Position numbers and translations under genes: made by a program. Shown piece after piece: positions 24,681 to 36,200 of a stretch of 64,000 nucleotides of DNA. The stretch lies in contig CM022677.1 of the NCBI GenBank assembly GCA_012295275.1, forward strand, positions 8,755,014 through 8,819,013, given 5' to 3'. The notes below the pieces were generated by a model, which ran no database searches, had not been told where the DNA came from, and saw only the letters and a program-made list of their open reading frames with translations. The number at the start of each line of letters is the position of its first letter. Positions within the stretch are counted from its first letter, which is position 1. This stretch comes from Chrysomallon squamiferum (Eukaryota > Mollusca > Gastropoda > Neomphalida > Peltospiridae).

Positions 24681-25553
24681 GAGTATCATTGTATGTTGTG
24701 TGTGTGTGTCTCTTTCTCTATCTCGGTGTCAAACAAATCCACCTATTGTACTGTTTCAGATACAATTATATATGTAGATAACAGCAGTGTGTGTATGTGT
24801 GTGTGTGTGTATGTCTCTGTGTGTGTGTGTGTGTGTGTGTAACCAGTGTAATTTCTCATTTCTTTATAAATAAATTATTTCAGTTAGTAAAAATAAACTA
24901 TACAACTATATTTATTGTTTTAGAAAAAGTAAAAGGTATCAAAATACACAAGACATTTTATTTTTGTTATTAATTCCATTTACAGTTGAGATAAAGTTTA
25001 TAAAAATTTCAACTATGTAAACATTTAGTGTTCTGGCTAGAAAATAATTACTTCATTATCAAATGTAATATCTGCAATATCAACATTTCTATTTAAAAAA
25101 ATGATAAATTGTTAAATAAGTTAACATTATTAAGTAACATTAATTTATTTACTTATTTGTCATAAAAATCAAATAAGAATACAATAAATAAGAATCTATG
25201 CTTATCATGGCTATTTTAATTTGTTTATCAAAGCCTATTTATTCTTTATGAAAGATTAATAACAGTCTCAGGGTTTTGTTTTTAATCTGGAATTTGGCTA
25301 TTTATGCATGTGTATATGAATCTGTTTATGGTAATACCCTGTCTCTTATATTATTTCTGTTTACATTTGCAGTTAACTATAGGAGAGTTTGGATATTTAT
25401 TTATAATTTTTGAAAACTTTTTTTCTGTGGGTGCAGTAGTATTATAGAAAAACTATTGGATTCATAGTTTTTAGTTAAGCTACATTTAAGAAAGACTCGA
25501 ACATAATATGTATAACTCTCATCTTAAAATTTGACTTAACATTGATAATAATA

Positions 25554-25601
<48 letters not shown>

Positions 25602-26042
25602 AATAAATGTTTTCATTTTTTATTATTATCATTATTATTACTGATCAACTTTTGATTTTGATTTTTTAAACACTTATTTATACAAAAATTAGGCTATTCT
25701 AGTATTAGTAGTATCTATTCAGCCAACAAAACCCGAATTTCTATTACTTTTATTTTTATTTTTTTTAAATTTACTTTTAAAACGAGGGAAGTTTACTACT
25801 TTTTTACATCCTTTTTAATAACGTAGAAGGCAGCTCATAATAGTCAGAATAAGGCTTATTTTGTTCTTTTTATTTTAAACCGAAGTACATCCTTCTCAGA
25901 TGGGCGTATGATAAGCCCACAAAACTCAAGACGGTCAATTGGCCACTCCATGTGATTTCACTTAAAAAATTAAATGTTTTCAATCGCTATACTTTTCTTT
26001 CTACTATTCCAACTGGATATATGTTCAGAAAAATACGCTTAC

Positions 26043-26200
26043 CAGTCTCTTTACTTGTGATGAAGTACGACAGTTCAAAGAAAGAAATGCCCGAATAAGT
26101 AGATAGCATTGCAAAGCAACAACCAGAAGCGATAGAAGTATATTTTAGCTGAATACTTCCGCTTCGTTCCTGTTTGTATACAACGTCATCAATTACGGAC
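26043..26200 (-). promoter_or_regulatory. Likely FER promoter and 5' UTR exon
   Basis: Reading the minus strand: a TGACGT CRE half site (26183-26188), then GCGGAAGT, an ETS-type site (26155-26162), then about 110 bases ending in a strong donor, CTG|GTAAGC, at 26043. The order promoter, exon, donor points toward FER and the local base composition is less AT-rich than its surroundings. The transcription start is inferred, not seen. Confidence 0.45.
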
Positions 26201-26556
26201 TAGATATTTGGTCGATGTAAAATAAGGATTTGTATCCGGCCTTTGATAATCCGAATAACTGATAAAAATGAAACGAACGTTTAAACCAAATAATAAATTA
26301 TATGACATAAAAGTAAATATTAACTAAAAATTATTTTTGTCTTGATTTATAATTATAATTACATGTTGTTATTCATCTCTTACTATTACAACTTGGTGTT
26401 AAGAGTAACTATCTGTTGAGTTAAAACTCTCTCTCAAACTTTGTCTTTGGCTCTTTCCATGTTTGTGCATTATATAAGGTATACTGCAAAACACGTATCA
26501 TACATGATACTGACTATATGTTATACATGTGTGCACATGTTTGTGCATTTTGTATG

Positions 26557-26559
<3 letters not shown>

Positions 26560-26617
<58 letters not shown>
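26560..26617. repeat. (GA)n tract
   Basis: Pure run of 29 dinucleotides between the MAM gene polyadenylation signal and the FER promoter; first of four GA/CT tracts in 2 kb. Confidence 0.97.
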
Positions 26618-26620
<3 letters not shown>

Positions 26621-26626
26621 AAGTCA

Positions 26627-26632
26627 TTTATT
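26627..26632 (-). promoter_or_regulatory. Polyadenylation signal of the collagen/Ig/MAM gene
   Basis: AATAAA on the minus strand about 90 bases past the stop codon at 26723. Confidence 0.6.
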
Positions 26633-26722
26633 TACAGTTTTTAATTAATTTATTATGTATTTTAAATAATTTGCTTTATTTTCTTCTTAAAACCGGAAGA
26701 AAATCAAAACACATTTCTGAAT

Positions 26723-27037
26723 TCATGGACTGGCTGGTTTCCTGCATGCCCCAAGCGACGCTGAAACGTCATCAATGGCAAGGTCGCTGGTAAAGGTCAA
26801 CCCCACAGCGCCCTCTATAATAATGTTATTAGTGTTCGCAGGAATCGTTACTTCTCCGTGAAGCCATTTGTTGCCATGGTCACCAGTGGCTATCCAAACC
26901 TGTTTGGCCGAACTTGCATGATTTTGCTTTATTAAAAAATATAGAAGAAAAGACACATTAACTTATATATTAATAAATGCAAATATAATTTGACGGCTAT
27001 TATATAATATAATTGTACTGTACTGATGATGATTATT

Positions 27038-27069
<32 letters not shown>

Positions 27070-27496
27070 GGAATCTGTAGGGTATTTTACATGAATTAAA
27101 ACACAAGTAACAATTTCTTCTTGCTTGTACGCCCTTGTTTCTATGTGTGAGTGTGTGTGCGTGTGCGTGTGTGTATACGTGTATGTATTTATGGGTGTAT
27201 GTTATTGTACGTTTTTTTATGTATTTGTTAAGTGTGGTTGGTATGTGACGTTGCAGAGATATACAAACGCACCTTTGCCAGTATACTGAGTGATCCCATA
27301 CTGACACCGTGCATGCTAAACCAGAAAGAGAAACAAACAGGTTGGTTTATCAGTAAGTCTGGCGAAATCAGCTCTGCCGTGTCTCCTTGTCTCTGTGGAG
27401 ATGACGACTCAATGTACATGTAGTTACCCTTTCCTGAAATATCAGTATGAGCTGCCATAGGATCGAAATCAGAGGTCGGGGGAAAGAGACAGAGAC

Positions 27497-27586
<90 letters not shown>

Positions 27587-27900
27587 AAATGTATATATGC
27601 GTACATCGGTGTTATGTAGACCAAGAAGGTAAAATGAATGAAGACGAAAAGAAATAGATTAATAATTACATATAAAAGTAAAAGTAAACAGGAGGTTGTG
27701 TCCACACCTGTTGTGTGGTCTGTGTCAGGGCCTGTGCCTATGGACGAGGTGGGTCCTCGCTGCGTGGTCCAGTCAAACTCGTCTGACGTCGCCTGAGTCC
27801 AGCCGCACAGAGACTTGTCAAAATTACACGCTACACTGACTACAGAAACACATTTGTACACGAAAACGTAGGTAAGATTATACATATATGGAATGTTTAG

Positions 27901-27968
<68 letters not shown>

Positions 27969-28387
27969 ATAAATATATGTGTGTGCATTTATAATGTGTG
28001 TGTATCTGTGTGCATGTATTATACATATACGTACATATATGTACCTATGTAACAATACGTGCACGTATGTATATATCTACGTATGTGAGAATGCATAGGT
28101 TTATGTATGTGTGTATATGTGTATGCGTGTGTGCGTGTGTTTCTATACCTACATTTAACGCATGGTCCTGAATTCAACACAATATCGTCTACTGCGATAT
28201 CACCTTGGTAACCAGAACCTTTGTACGCTCGCAGTGCTATTCGGAATCTGAAACTGGTTTGGGTTAACGGAACTGATGCTCGATTCCAACCGATGTCTTG
28301 ATTACCAGTTTTTGTCCATAATACAGTGTCACTTCCGGTTTCATTCTGAAAGTATGATTAGGCAATCTTTGAAAATGTTTTGATAAT

Positions 28388-28467
<80 letters not shown>

Positions 28468-30574
28468 AATGAAGACAGAGATAATGATGGTTATAATGAC
28501 AGAATGCGAGAGAAAGAGACTGTTAAATAGAAAGAGGAAATGACATAATGACATTATGACTACTCTCACTTCTACTCTGACTTCTAATTTCCCAGTTTGA
28601 AATCCGTGCATGTTGTAGTAAAATGTCAGACACGCGTTTCTTTCGAGTTGAACGAAGGGAGATAACAATGATGAATAATCGTTTGCATGCCCGTCAGACG
28701 TCTCGATGTAGATGTAGTGTCCACGTCCTAATAACAACAACAACAACAACAACAACAATAATAATAATAGTAAGAAGAAGAAGAAGAAGAAGAAGAATAT
28801 ACGCACAAAGACACACACACATATATATGTAAATGAGTATATAAAAAAAAAAAATCTGGTTAAGACTTCAGTTTATATATTTATTTAGTTAGATGGCTAT
28901 TTCAAAAATAACGTAATATTTATAAGCGAAAAACTATTCAAACTGACGTAAACAAGGGAGAAAACTATAAATACCTGTCGTATGATCTCCGTCAGGGCCT
29001 GTTCCGATGGACGAAGTGCCGCCACTGTGCTCGAGCCATTTGATAGGCTTGGAAATATCGTTTACGTGCCATGCGCAGGTATTAACTTTGTCAAAGTTGC
29101 AGTTGAAATCTGAGAGTAAAGAGCATTAACAAGAGATTTCTGGATGTAATGTGCATGAAACTGTTTATATTTTTTTTATAAGTTTTCATATTATATTAAT
29201 TAAAAACAACGTAATAATAAAGTTTTTAATTGCATACATTCTGATAGACAACTAAAGTCTCGATAAACCCAGAGAATGGGTGCTTGGATATCGAGTACTC
29301 CGAATACTTTAAAGACGTAAATACTGTAGTGACGTCAGTGTTCATTAATTTGTTACTAGAATTTGTTGGAGATGTAAAGAAGGTGTAAATGCTAATTAAA
29401 GATAGTAATAACAGCATTGTAATAATAGTAGTAGTAGTAATAGTAGCATCTTCTGTAAAACGTAGGCTCTATGAATGTGTGTGTGTGTGTGTGAGAGATT
29501 TTTAAATTTTTGTATTTTTGTTTACCTATCACATTTAAATGAAATACTTTTTCCGTTTGTCCAGCCTTGCAAATATATGTTCCATTTTTCGTTGCGATGA
29601 TTTCCAACTTGTGTCCGTTGATTTTAATTCCGTGTGCAGCTGATAGTGTGTGTCCGTCGAGTAACCATGTTAGTTGGGCAGACGTGACATTCATTATAGA
29701 ACAGTTGAGAGAAATATGGTCTCCAGGGAAACCGCTGATAGTTCCTCCGTCGACTGTAAGTATTTATTACAGTTTTAAGTAATATTGTGTGTGTTTTGTG
29801 TGCTGTTTGTTTGCATAAGAGTACACATAATAGCCAAATCTACACGACTGTGTTAAACCATAATTTTTGGAGAATTGTGAACATACTTACGGACACACGT
29901 ACAGTTTGGTTTGACAGGAACAGGTCCCTGGGCCCCTTTGGCCCCTTTTTGACCTTGCTTGCCCTTTGGTCCTCGATCTCCATCATCCCCAGTAATGCCC
30001 GGTTCGCCTAAACATAAATACAATTTGATGCTGTAGATAATGCGAAGAGATTCACAGATATATAACAGGTATTTACTTATTTATTTTGTTATTAACTCTC
30101 TCTACCTTTTCTTCCTTCAGCGCCTCTGACTCCTTTCTCGCCCTGGTCTCCTCTTTCTCCTTTTTCTCCTTTTTCTCCTGGAGTTCCTTTACTGCCTGCA
30201 AATCCTTTCATTCCAACAGAGCCAACGTCACCCTTTTCTCCTTGGAAACCTTTAGGTTCGCTATCTCCTATCATACCCTGCTGTCCTTTATTACCCACAA
30301 TTCCATGTTTGCCTTTACTTCCGTCAATCCCTTTATGACCTTTTTGACCGTTTATTCCCGGCAGCCCTGGATTTCCTTGTTGTCCTGAAGTAATTCGGTT
30401 ACATTAGTTTCTGTGATTATTATGCTTATGATAAATCTATTTAATCTTAAGAATTATATTTATAAATCTACTTACTTAAATTTTATATAGGTTAAATTGT
30501 TTATGTAGGGAGGTGCTTTTTGTTCGTGTTTCTGCGGGCTTGTTTTTCTTTAAGAAAGTATCTGAATTGATAGT

Positions 30575-30629
<55 letters not shown>

Positions 30630-32226
30630 TTGTATATTTGTGTATGTTTTTTTATGTGTGTGTATGCATATATGTATGCATGTGTGTGTATGTCTGTATG
30701 TATATGTGTATATGTATATGGGCGTGTTTACATGTGGGTGTGTAAGTGTCTGTGTATATTTGTTTGACTGTGTGCATATGTATATGTATGTATGTATGTA
30801 TGGACGTATTTGTGTGTGTGTGTGTATGTATTTGAGTCTGTGTATGTACGTATGTCACCTGAGTCGCCGCGATCTCCAATATCACCTCTTGGACCTGAAA
30901 ATAACAGTAAAAAATAACTTACTTACTTACTTATTTATTTATTTATAATGTTTATTTATTTTTCTACTGTATACATCTAAATATTTTTTTTATGGTTAAC
31001 CTATGTGTTCATTTATGGTTATTTTTATGTAGATGTTAGTGCTAGAGTCCTTTTGTACTATATGTGTGTCTCTGTGTGTTTCTGTCTGTATGTCTGAGAG
31101 TGCGTGCGTGTGTGTTAGTGATTCTGTGCGTGTTACTGTTTACGTCTTTATAATTAAATAATCCCATGTGTCCTTGTTTTTTAATCGATTGTGGATGAAC
31201 GTAAATAATTTTACCTAACACACACAATTTAGAAGCATTGCTGCAGTGTTTTTCTAGTAGTCGTTCCTGAAATATTAAACGTGGCAGATATTTATAGGTA
31301 GTTCAATTTATGTATTTGCTATTTTACCATAGCTTTTAGTGAATAAAAGACCATACTGGCAAGCGAAGACGAAAGCACATAATTAATTAACTTACTGTGG
31401 AGAAACGTTATCTTCAGAACAAAGTAAATTATGAATAAATATCTTTTAAGGAGATAATGATTTACCTGTATTTTCATCATGTTTGTCAAAACACTGCCCG
31501 TGCTTTGTGACGCGCGTGCATTTCTCGTCAAACGTCTTTGTTTTATTGTTTCCACCATCTACAAATTAATGTTAACGGTAACAGGCATGAGCTCATAAGA
31601 AAAGTTTAAGAAGAAAATGTAACTGTTTTGTGGAAATATATGTAACAAATGAAATATAGGCCTATTAAAGAAAGTCCATTATGAACGTTGTATCTTTTCT
31701 TGTTTTTGTTTCCTAATTTAGTGACAATGCAAAAGAACCTTTATGCACACAAAACTATTTTTTAAAACGAAGTAAAATAAAACAAAAATATAACAAACAA
31801 AAATTAACAAGGCATTTACAGTGCTGCTATTGTCTTAATAAATATCTATCCACAAGTATACTTTTATTTTTTGTTGTTGATTTGGTTGTTATTACTACCA
31901 GAACCACTATTACTATTTACTAGTAGTATTACTATAACTACTACTACTTCTTTTACTATACTTATTATTTATAAGCCATAATATTTTAAAATATTTACAA
32001 AATCGCGGGAACTGGCAGACGACATAAAAGTTTCTAGACTTCTTTCTGAGAATGTTTTACAGTTTTCTTTTAAAAAATTAATCTTCTCTTGAAGAGCACC
32101 ATATTCCCGTTCCAAATAAGCCTGCTCTCGAAAATGGAGGAAGTAAAAGCTGACGAAAATAAAAACTTGAACAACACAGATTAAATAGAGTAGTCCTAGA
32201 AGAAATGAGTGAAAATGTGCCGCCAT
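26723..32226 (-). CDS. Type II membrane protein: collagen-like, Ig, two MAM domains
   Basis: Coding exons: 32226-31999, 31558-31466, 31266-31215, 30894-30859, 30384-30106, 30007-29891, 29753-29526, 29109-28975, 28727-28570, 28345-28149, 27835-27708, 27433-27273, 26926-26723; every junction keeps frame (671 aa). A hydrophobic segment at about residues 8-31, with no cleavage site that I see, suggests a type II signal anchor. Then a charged helix (about 33-75), Gly-X-Y repeats (about 135-265, with at least one break in GDSEPKGFQ), an Ig-like domain (about 268-344; LNCS, LTWLL, TYICKA), MAM 1 (345-507; [19 protein letters not shown]) and MAM 2 (508-671). Several N-glycosylation sequons. Likely a trimeric surface protein used in adhesion or recognition; anchor plus collagen resembles colmedins and scavenger receptors, but with Ig/MAM heads. 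ATGGCGGC surrounds the start codon. No orthologue recognised. Confidence 0.9.
27485..27583. repeat. (GA)n tract in MAM-gene intron
   Basis: About 75 bases pure, with an imperfect lead-in, in the intron between the first two exons of MAM 2. Confidence 0.97.
27903..27964. repeat. (CT)n tract in MAM-gene intron
   Basis: Opposite strand polarity to its neighbours; lies in the intron between MAM 1 and MAM 2. Confidence 0.97.
28390..28462. repeat. (GA)n tract in MAM-gene intron
   Basis: Lies between the second and third exons of MAM 1. Confidence 0.97.
30574..30620. repeat. (GT)n microsatellite in collagen-region intron
   Basis: Followed to about 30840 by degenerate TGTATG-type sequence, within the intron between two collagen-like exons. 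Confidence 0.93.
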
Positions 32227-32360
32227 TTTGTTTTACTACATCAAAAATGAAAATCCTGAGATTATCATAAAGATAACATCTGATAACATAAAATGATTAA
32301 AATTATGTCGTGAGAAATAACAGAAGGTTCATGGTTAATATTTGTGTAAGTATATATATA

Positions 32361-32396
<36 letters not shown>

Positions 32397-32563
32397 CGCG
32401 CGTATATAAAAACAGAATATAAAAGGACTAATCATATTTATTTATTTATTTAGTTTTGTTTTGTTTTTAAATCCATGTCTTATATCTTGCTATGCAAATT
32501 TATCTAAATAAATAAATAAATAAATCATTTTGGGGAAATAGTTAAAAATATATTATCAAATTA

Positions 32564-32594
<31 letters not shown>

Positions 32595-33200
32595 CGAAGA
32601 AAAAAAAAAGAAAGAAATAAACCCAGAAAGAAAGAAAAAAAAAAGTAAAAAAATTAATTATCGTTTTTCGTAATAATAATAATTTTATATTTTGTAAAAC
32701 GTACACATGAATCTGTGACGTAGAACCCATCTGATTACAGAATTCAGCTACCAGCAGAAACGCGGAAGGGGTTAGTGTATTGTACAATTCTTAGGACCTT
32801 TCTTCCGGTATATATTTCTTATTTGATCTTAATTTGCTCAGATTACGTTTTGTAACAATCTGAAGCGTCCTTATTATTTCTAGAAATAGTTTTACTTTGT
32901 TGAAATTACTGATGCAAAATTAATGCAAATCCTTTTCTCAAAAAAGAAAACAAACCGAAAGCAGATCTAAACAAAAATAATTCATAACAAACGAAACATA
33001 ACACGCCATTCTCCTTAAAACTTATGAAAAGAAACAAGTAATAATATATAGAGTTATGTGCAGATTATTAATTTATGGATTTATTTTGAGCGACTACTAC
33101 TATATCACTACTAATGTTTACTACTATATACTATTATTATTACTAACTTACTTAGAAAAGGTTATAAGGTTATTAACCAAAAAACATTCTGTTATTACAG
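32227..33200. promoter_or_regulatory. Divergent promoter region, MAM gene and FBXL17
   Basis: About 1 kb separates the start codons of two head-to-head genes. Between 32700 and 32830 the sequence is less AT-rich and holds TGACGTA (CRE-like, near 32716) and CTTCCGG (ETS-like, near 32809). A 26-base A run lies at 32569-32594 and a (GT)n run near 32365-32392. FBXL17 must have a non-coding first exon here, because its coding exon starts at an acceptor at 33201; I could not fix the donor. Confidence 0.5.
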
Positions 33201-33223
33201 AGCTGAGGTGGATTAGCATTGAG

Positions 33224-36200
33224 ATGTGTTCAATGTCAGAGTTTGCTGATGTCAAAGAGGATCTGTCATGTGACACAGGTGACACAGGTGACAGTGACAA
33301 ACTGGACACACTTAGTGAGTCTTCTAGTGACACCCTGGATCACAAAAACAGTGATGGCCTCTCCAATCCGGTCATCTGTGTTGACATCTGTGAACAAAAC
33401 ATGTGTGATGCAGGACCGTGCAAGAAGCAAAGAGTGACAACCAAGTCTGCTGCGTCTGATTTGCAGAGTATTTTTCATTCAACAGAAAATAATTTAAATA
33501 ACAGCAGTGTGTATTCTGGTCCTGACTGGAGCTCAGATCAAGATAACCTGAATAATGATGTCTGTTGTAACCGTGGCAACACCTCATGCAGAGTGGGTAA
33601 AAGTTCATCACCAAATTGTCTTTGCATGTGTATGGAGAATGTATTGAATCCAGTCGTTAGAAGCAACAATGAAAGCTTTTCATCTTCTTTTAATCATCCA
33701 GATGATTGTGTTGAAAATGTGGATGATTCTGAGTCTAAGAACTGTCTGCCTCACTTTGTGGGAAATGATGAAAGGCAGGAAAAGAGATCTGATGAGTTAT
33801 CCTCATTCGAGAGTTACATTCCTTTAAGTGTCAACCATTCCTCAAGCAATGACCTTGACAATATTAAAGATGAAAAATATTTTGATAAACAAATTGCAGG
33901 CTCAACCTGTGAGTTATCATCACTAAACAAAAGTGATAGGCCTCTAGAAGACTATAATTTTCTAAATCAAAAAGAAAATATTAAAGCAGATAACAATCTA
34001 TATCCAACGTCTGATGTCAAAAGACCAGAAATTTCATCAAATTCTGTTAATGTTGAGGTTGAAGAAAAAAAATATATAAAGATAAAAAAATTATTAGTGC
34101 CAAAGGAAAACATTCCTGCCAAAGTTATAAGACCACACAGAAACTATGACAACGATACAAGGGATTTGAGAATCTTCAGATTCCTCTTAGACAGCAACAC
34201 AAACTGCTGTAACAAGGAATATCACCCACCAACAGCATCAACATCAACATCAGCAAGCTCGGCAGAATTAATTGGTCAGCAGACGACTCTAGCTGTTTCT
34301 GGTAAAAATATGGCCGAGACACAACTGAATTTTATTGTTTCTGATAAAAATATGGTTGATGGTCAACTGCCTGAGTTTGAAACAGACATTTTACTGGGGA
34401 GAGTAAGATTTTCAGACCTCCCGTTTGCCATTTTACTAAACATATTCCAATACCTATCTGTTTACGATCTTCTCTGCAAAGTCTGCCTCGTCTGTCGCCA
34501 GTGGCACGAGGCATCACATGACCCATCACTATGGCGACGGATCAGTCTGGTTGGCCAGAGCAAGCTCAGTGACAGTGCACTGGATAGAGTGACCTCGTTC
34601 AGTGACCGTGTACTTTATCTTGACCTCACTGACTGCAGAGAAAAATCTGTTTCTGAATCCGGCTTCATTTCCATGCTGAAAAAATGTCGATACCTGAAAA
34701 CATTAAAAATTGCAAGGTAAAAGACATTTTTTTGATTTTTACTTTGTTTGTTATTAATTATAATAATAGTTCTTTTTAGTCATGGAATATTTGAACTTTG
34801 TCAGTTGATTATTGGAAACTGATTCACGACATTAAAGCTGGATCTACTTGAATATACAGAATCATCTGTTTTAGTATATTTATTTCTTGAACTTTTAATC
34901 CATATGATGCACCCAGTCTAGTATATCTGTAACTAACATATTTCTCTGCACACACATAGATATGATAACATTAACATTAGCAAACTTAATAATGATATGT
35001 ATGTGTGTACATGTGTTTGTGTATTTATGCATAAACACCTATATAAATACACAACATTGTATTTACTAATTAATTATTAACTATTTATTATTATGATTTA
35101 ATAATAATATGTATGTATGTATGTATATTTGTATATATGTTTTTATGTATATTTGTATGTAAATATGTATATATGTATGTTTGTATGTAATTAATTAGTT
35201 ATTAATTGATAACTCTTTCAGGCATTATGGATTAACAGAGGATGCATTTGTACATATTGGTATGTGTTGCCCTGCTCTTCGTCATATTAATTTTGACCTG
35301 TGTTATTCCTGTGTTACAGACAAAACTTTAACAGCCGTGAGTTTGTTAAAAAAATTTAAGAATATTTCTTATTTAATTGTGACCATTTCTCTCTGTGTTT
35401 GTATTATGCTTTCATACAGCAGAAGTAGCTTTCTCTTTCTGTAAATTTATAAAAAAGTTAATAAAGTTATTTTTAACTGTTGACTTTGCAGTTTTATAAA
35501 TACATACATACACACATACACATAAATAAATATATATACATAAAAACAAACACATATATACATATGTAAATACATATATGCATACATACATACATACGTA
35601 CACATACACATACAGACATAGAGGAATTTATCAACACTGTTTTATTTAAATTAACATTGACATGTTGCAGTTTTAAGGATCTAAAATCTTTTATGTTTTA
35701 TTCACATCAGTATATAAAAGCTATTTGTTTGGTTAAAAACATCTGTTCTGTGAAATGGTTACGTATTTCAGGTTGGTGAGGGCTGCCCATATTTGGAGTG
35801 TCTGTATATGAGTCAGTGTGCTAAGATTTCTGATGAGGGCATCGTTGCTCTTACTCGTGGATGTCCTCGACTACGACAGTTAGGAGTGGACCAGTGTGGG
35901 AAGGTATATCATTAGAATGTTTGTTTAGGTGTGTGTGTGGGTAAAGAGTGTATGATTTATTAAATTGTTAACCAACACAGATAGAGTGTACCTGTACCTG
36001 TTGTCCATGTTAATAATGTATGGTGGTATTAGTAATGTACAGATATATTAGTAATGTACAGAGATATTAGTAATGTACAGTGGTATTAGTAATATACAGA
36101 TATATTAGTAATGTACAAAGATATTAGTAATGTACAGTGATATTAGTAATGTACAGAGATATTATAATGTACAGAGATATTAGTAATGTACAGTGGTAAT

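Larger units (their letters stand above)
21945..26042. other. Probable first intron of FER
   Basis: A pyrimidine-rich CTTTCAG acceptor ends at 21945 just before the FER start exon, and a strong CTG|GTAAGC donor lies at 26043/26042, so this 4.1-kb stretch is most simply intron 1 (minus strand). No coding exon recognised. It holds (AT)n and (AAT)n tracts, a near-palindrome around an AT core (about 23083-23162), a tRNA-like fragment near 23300 and a degenerate local triplication at about 24025-24680. Confidence 0.55.

Noticed and set aside
27447-28818. Open frames of alternating Glu-Arg or Leu-Ser around the MAM exons
   Set aside because: They are translations of (GA)n and (CT)n tracts; the real MAM exons are bounded by splice sites within or beside them.
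33056-33223. Upstream in-frame ATG extending FBXL17 by 56 residues
   Set aside because: The extension is Tyr/Leu/Ile-rich with no likeness to the family, and a good TTATTACAG acceptor at 33200 shows the exon starts downstream of it.
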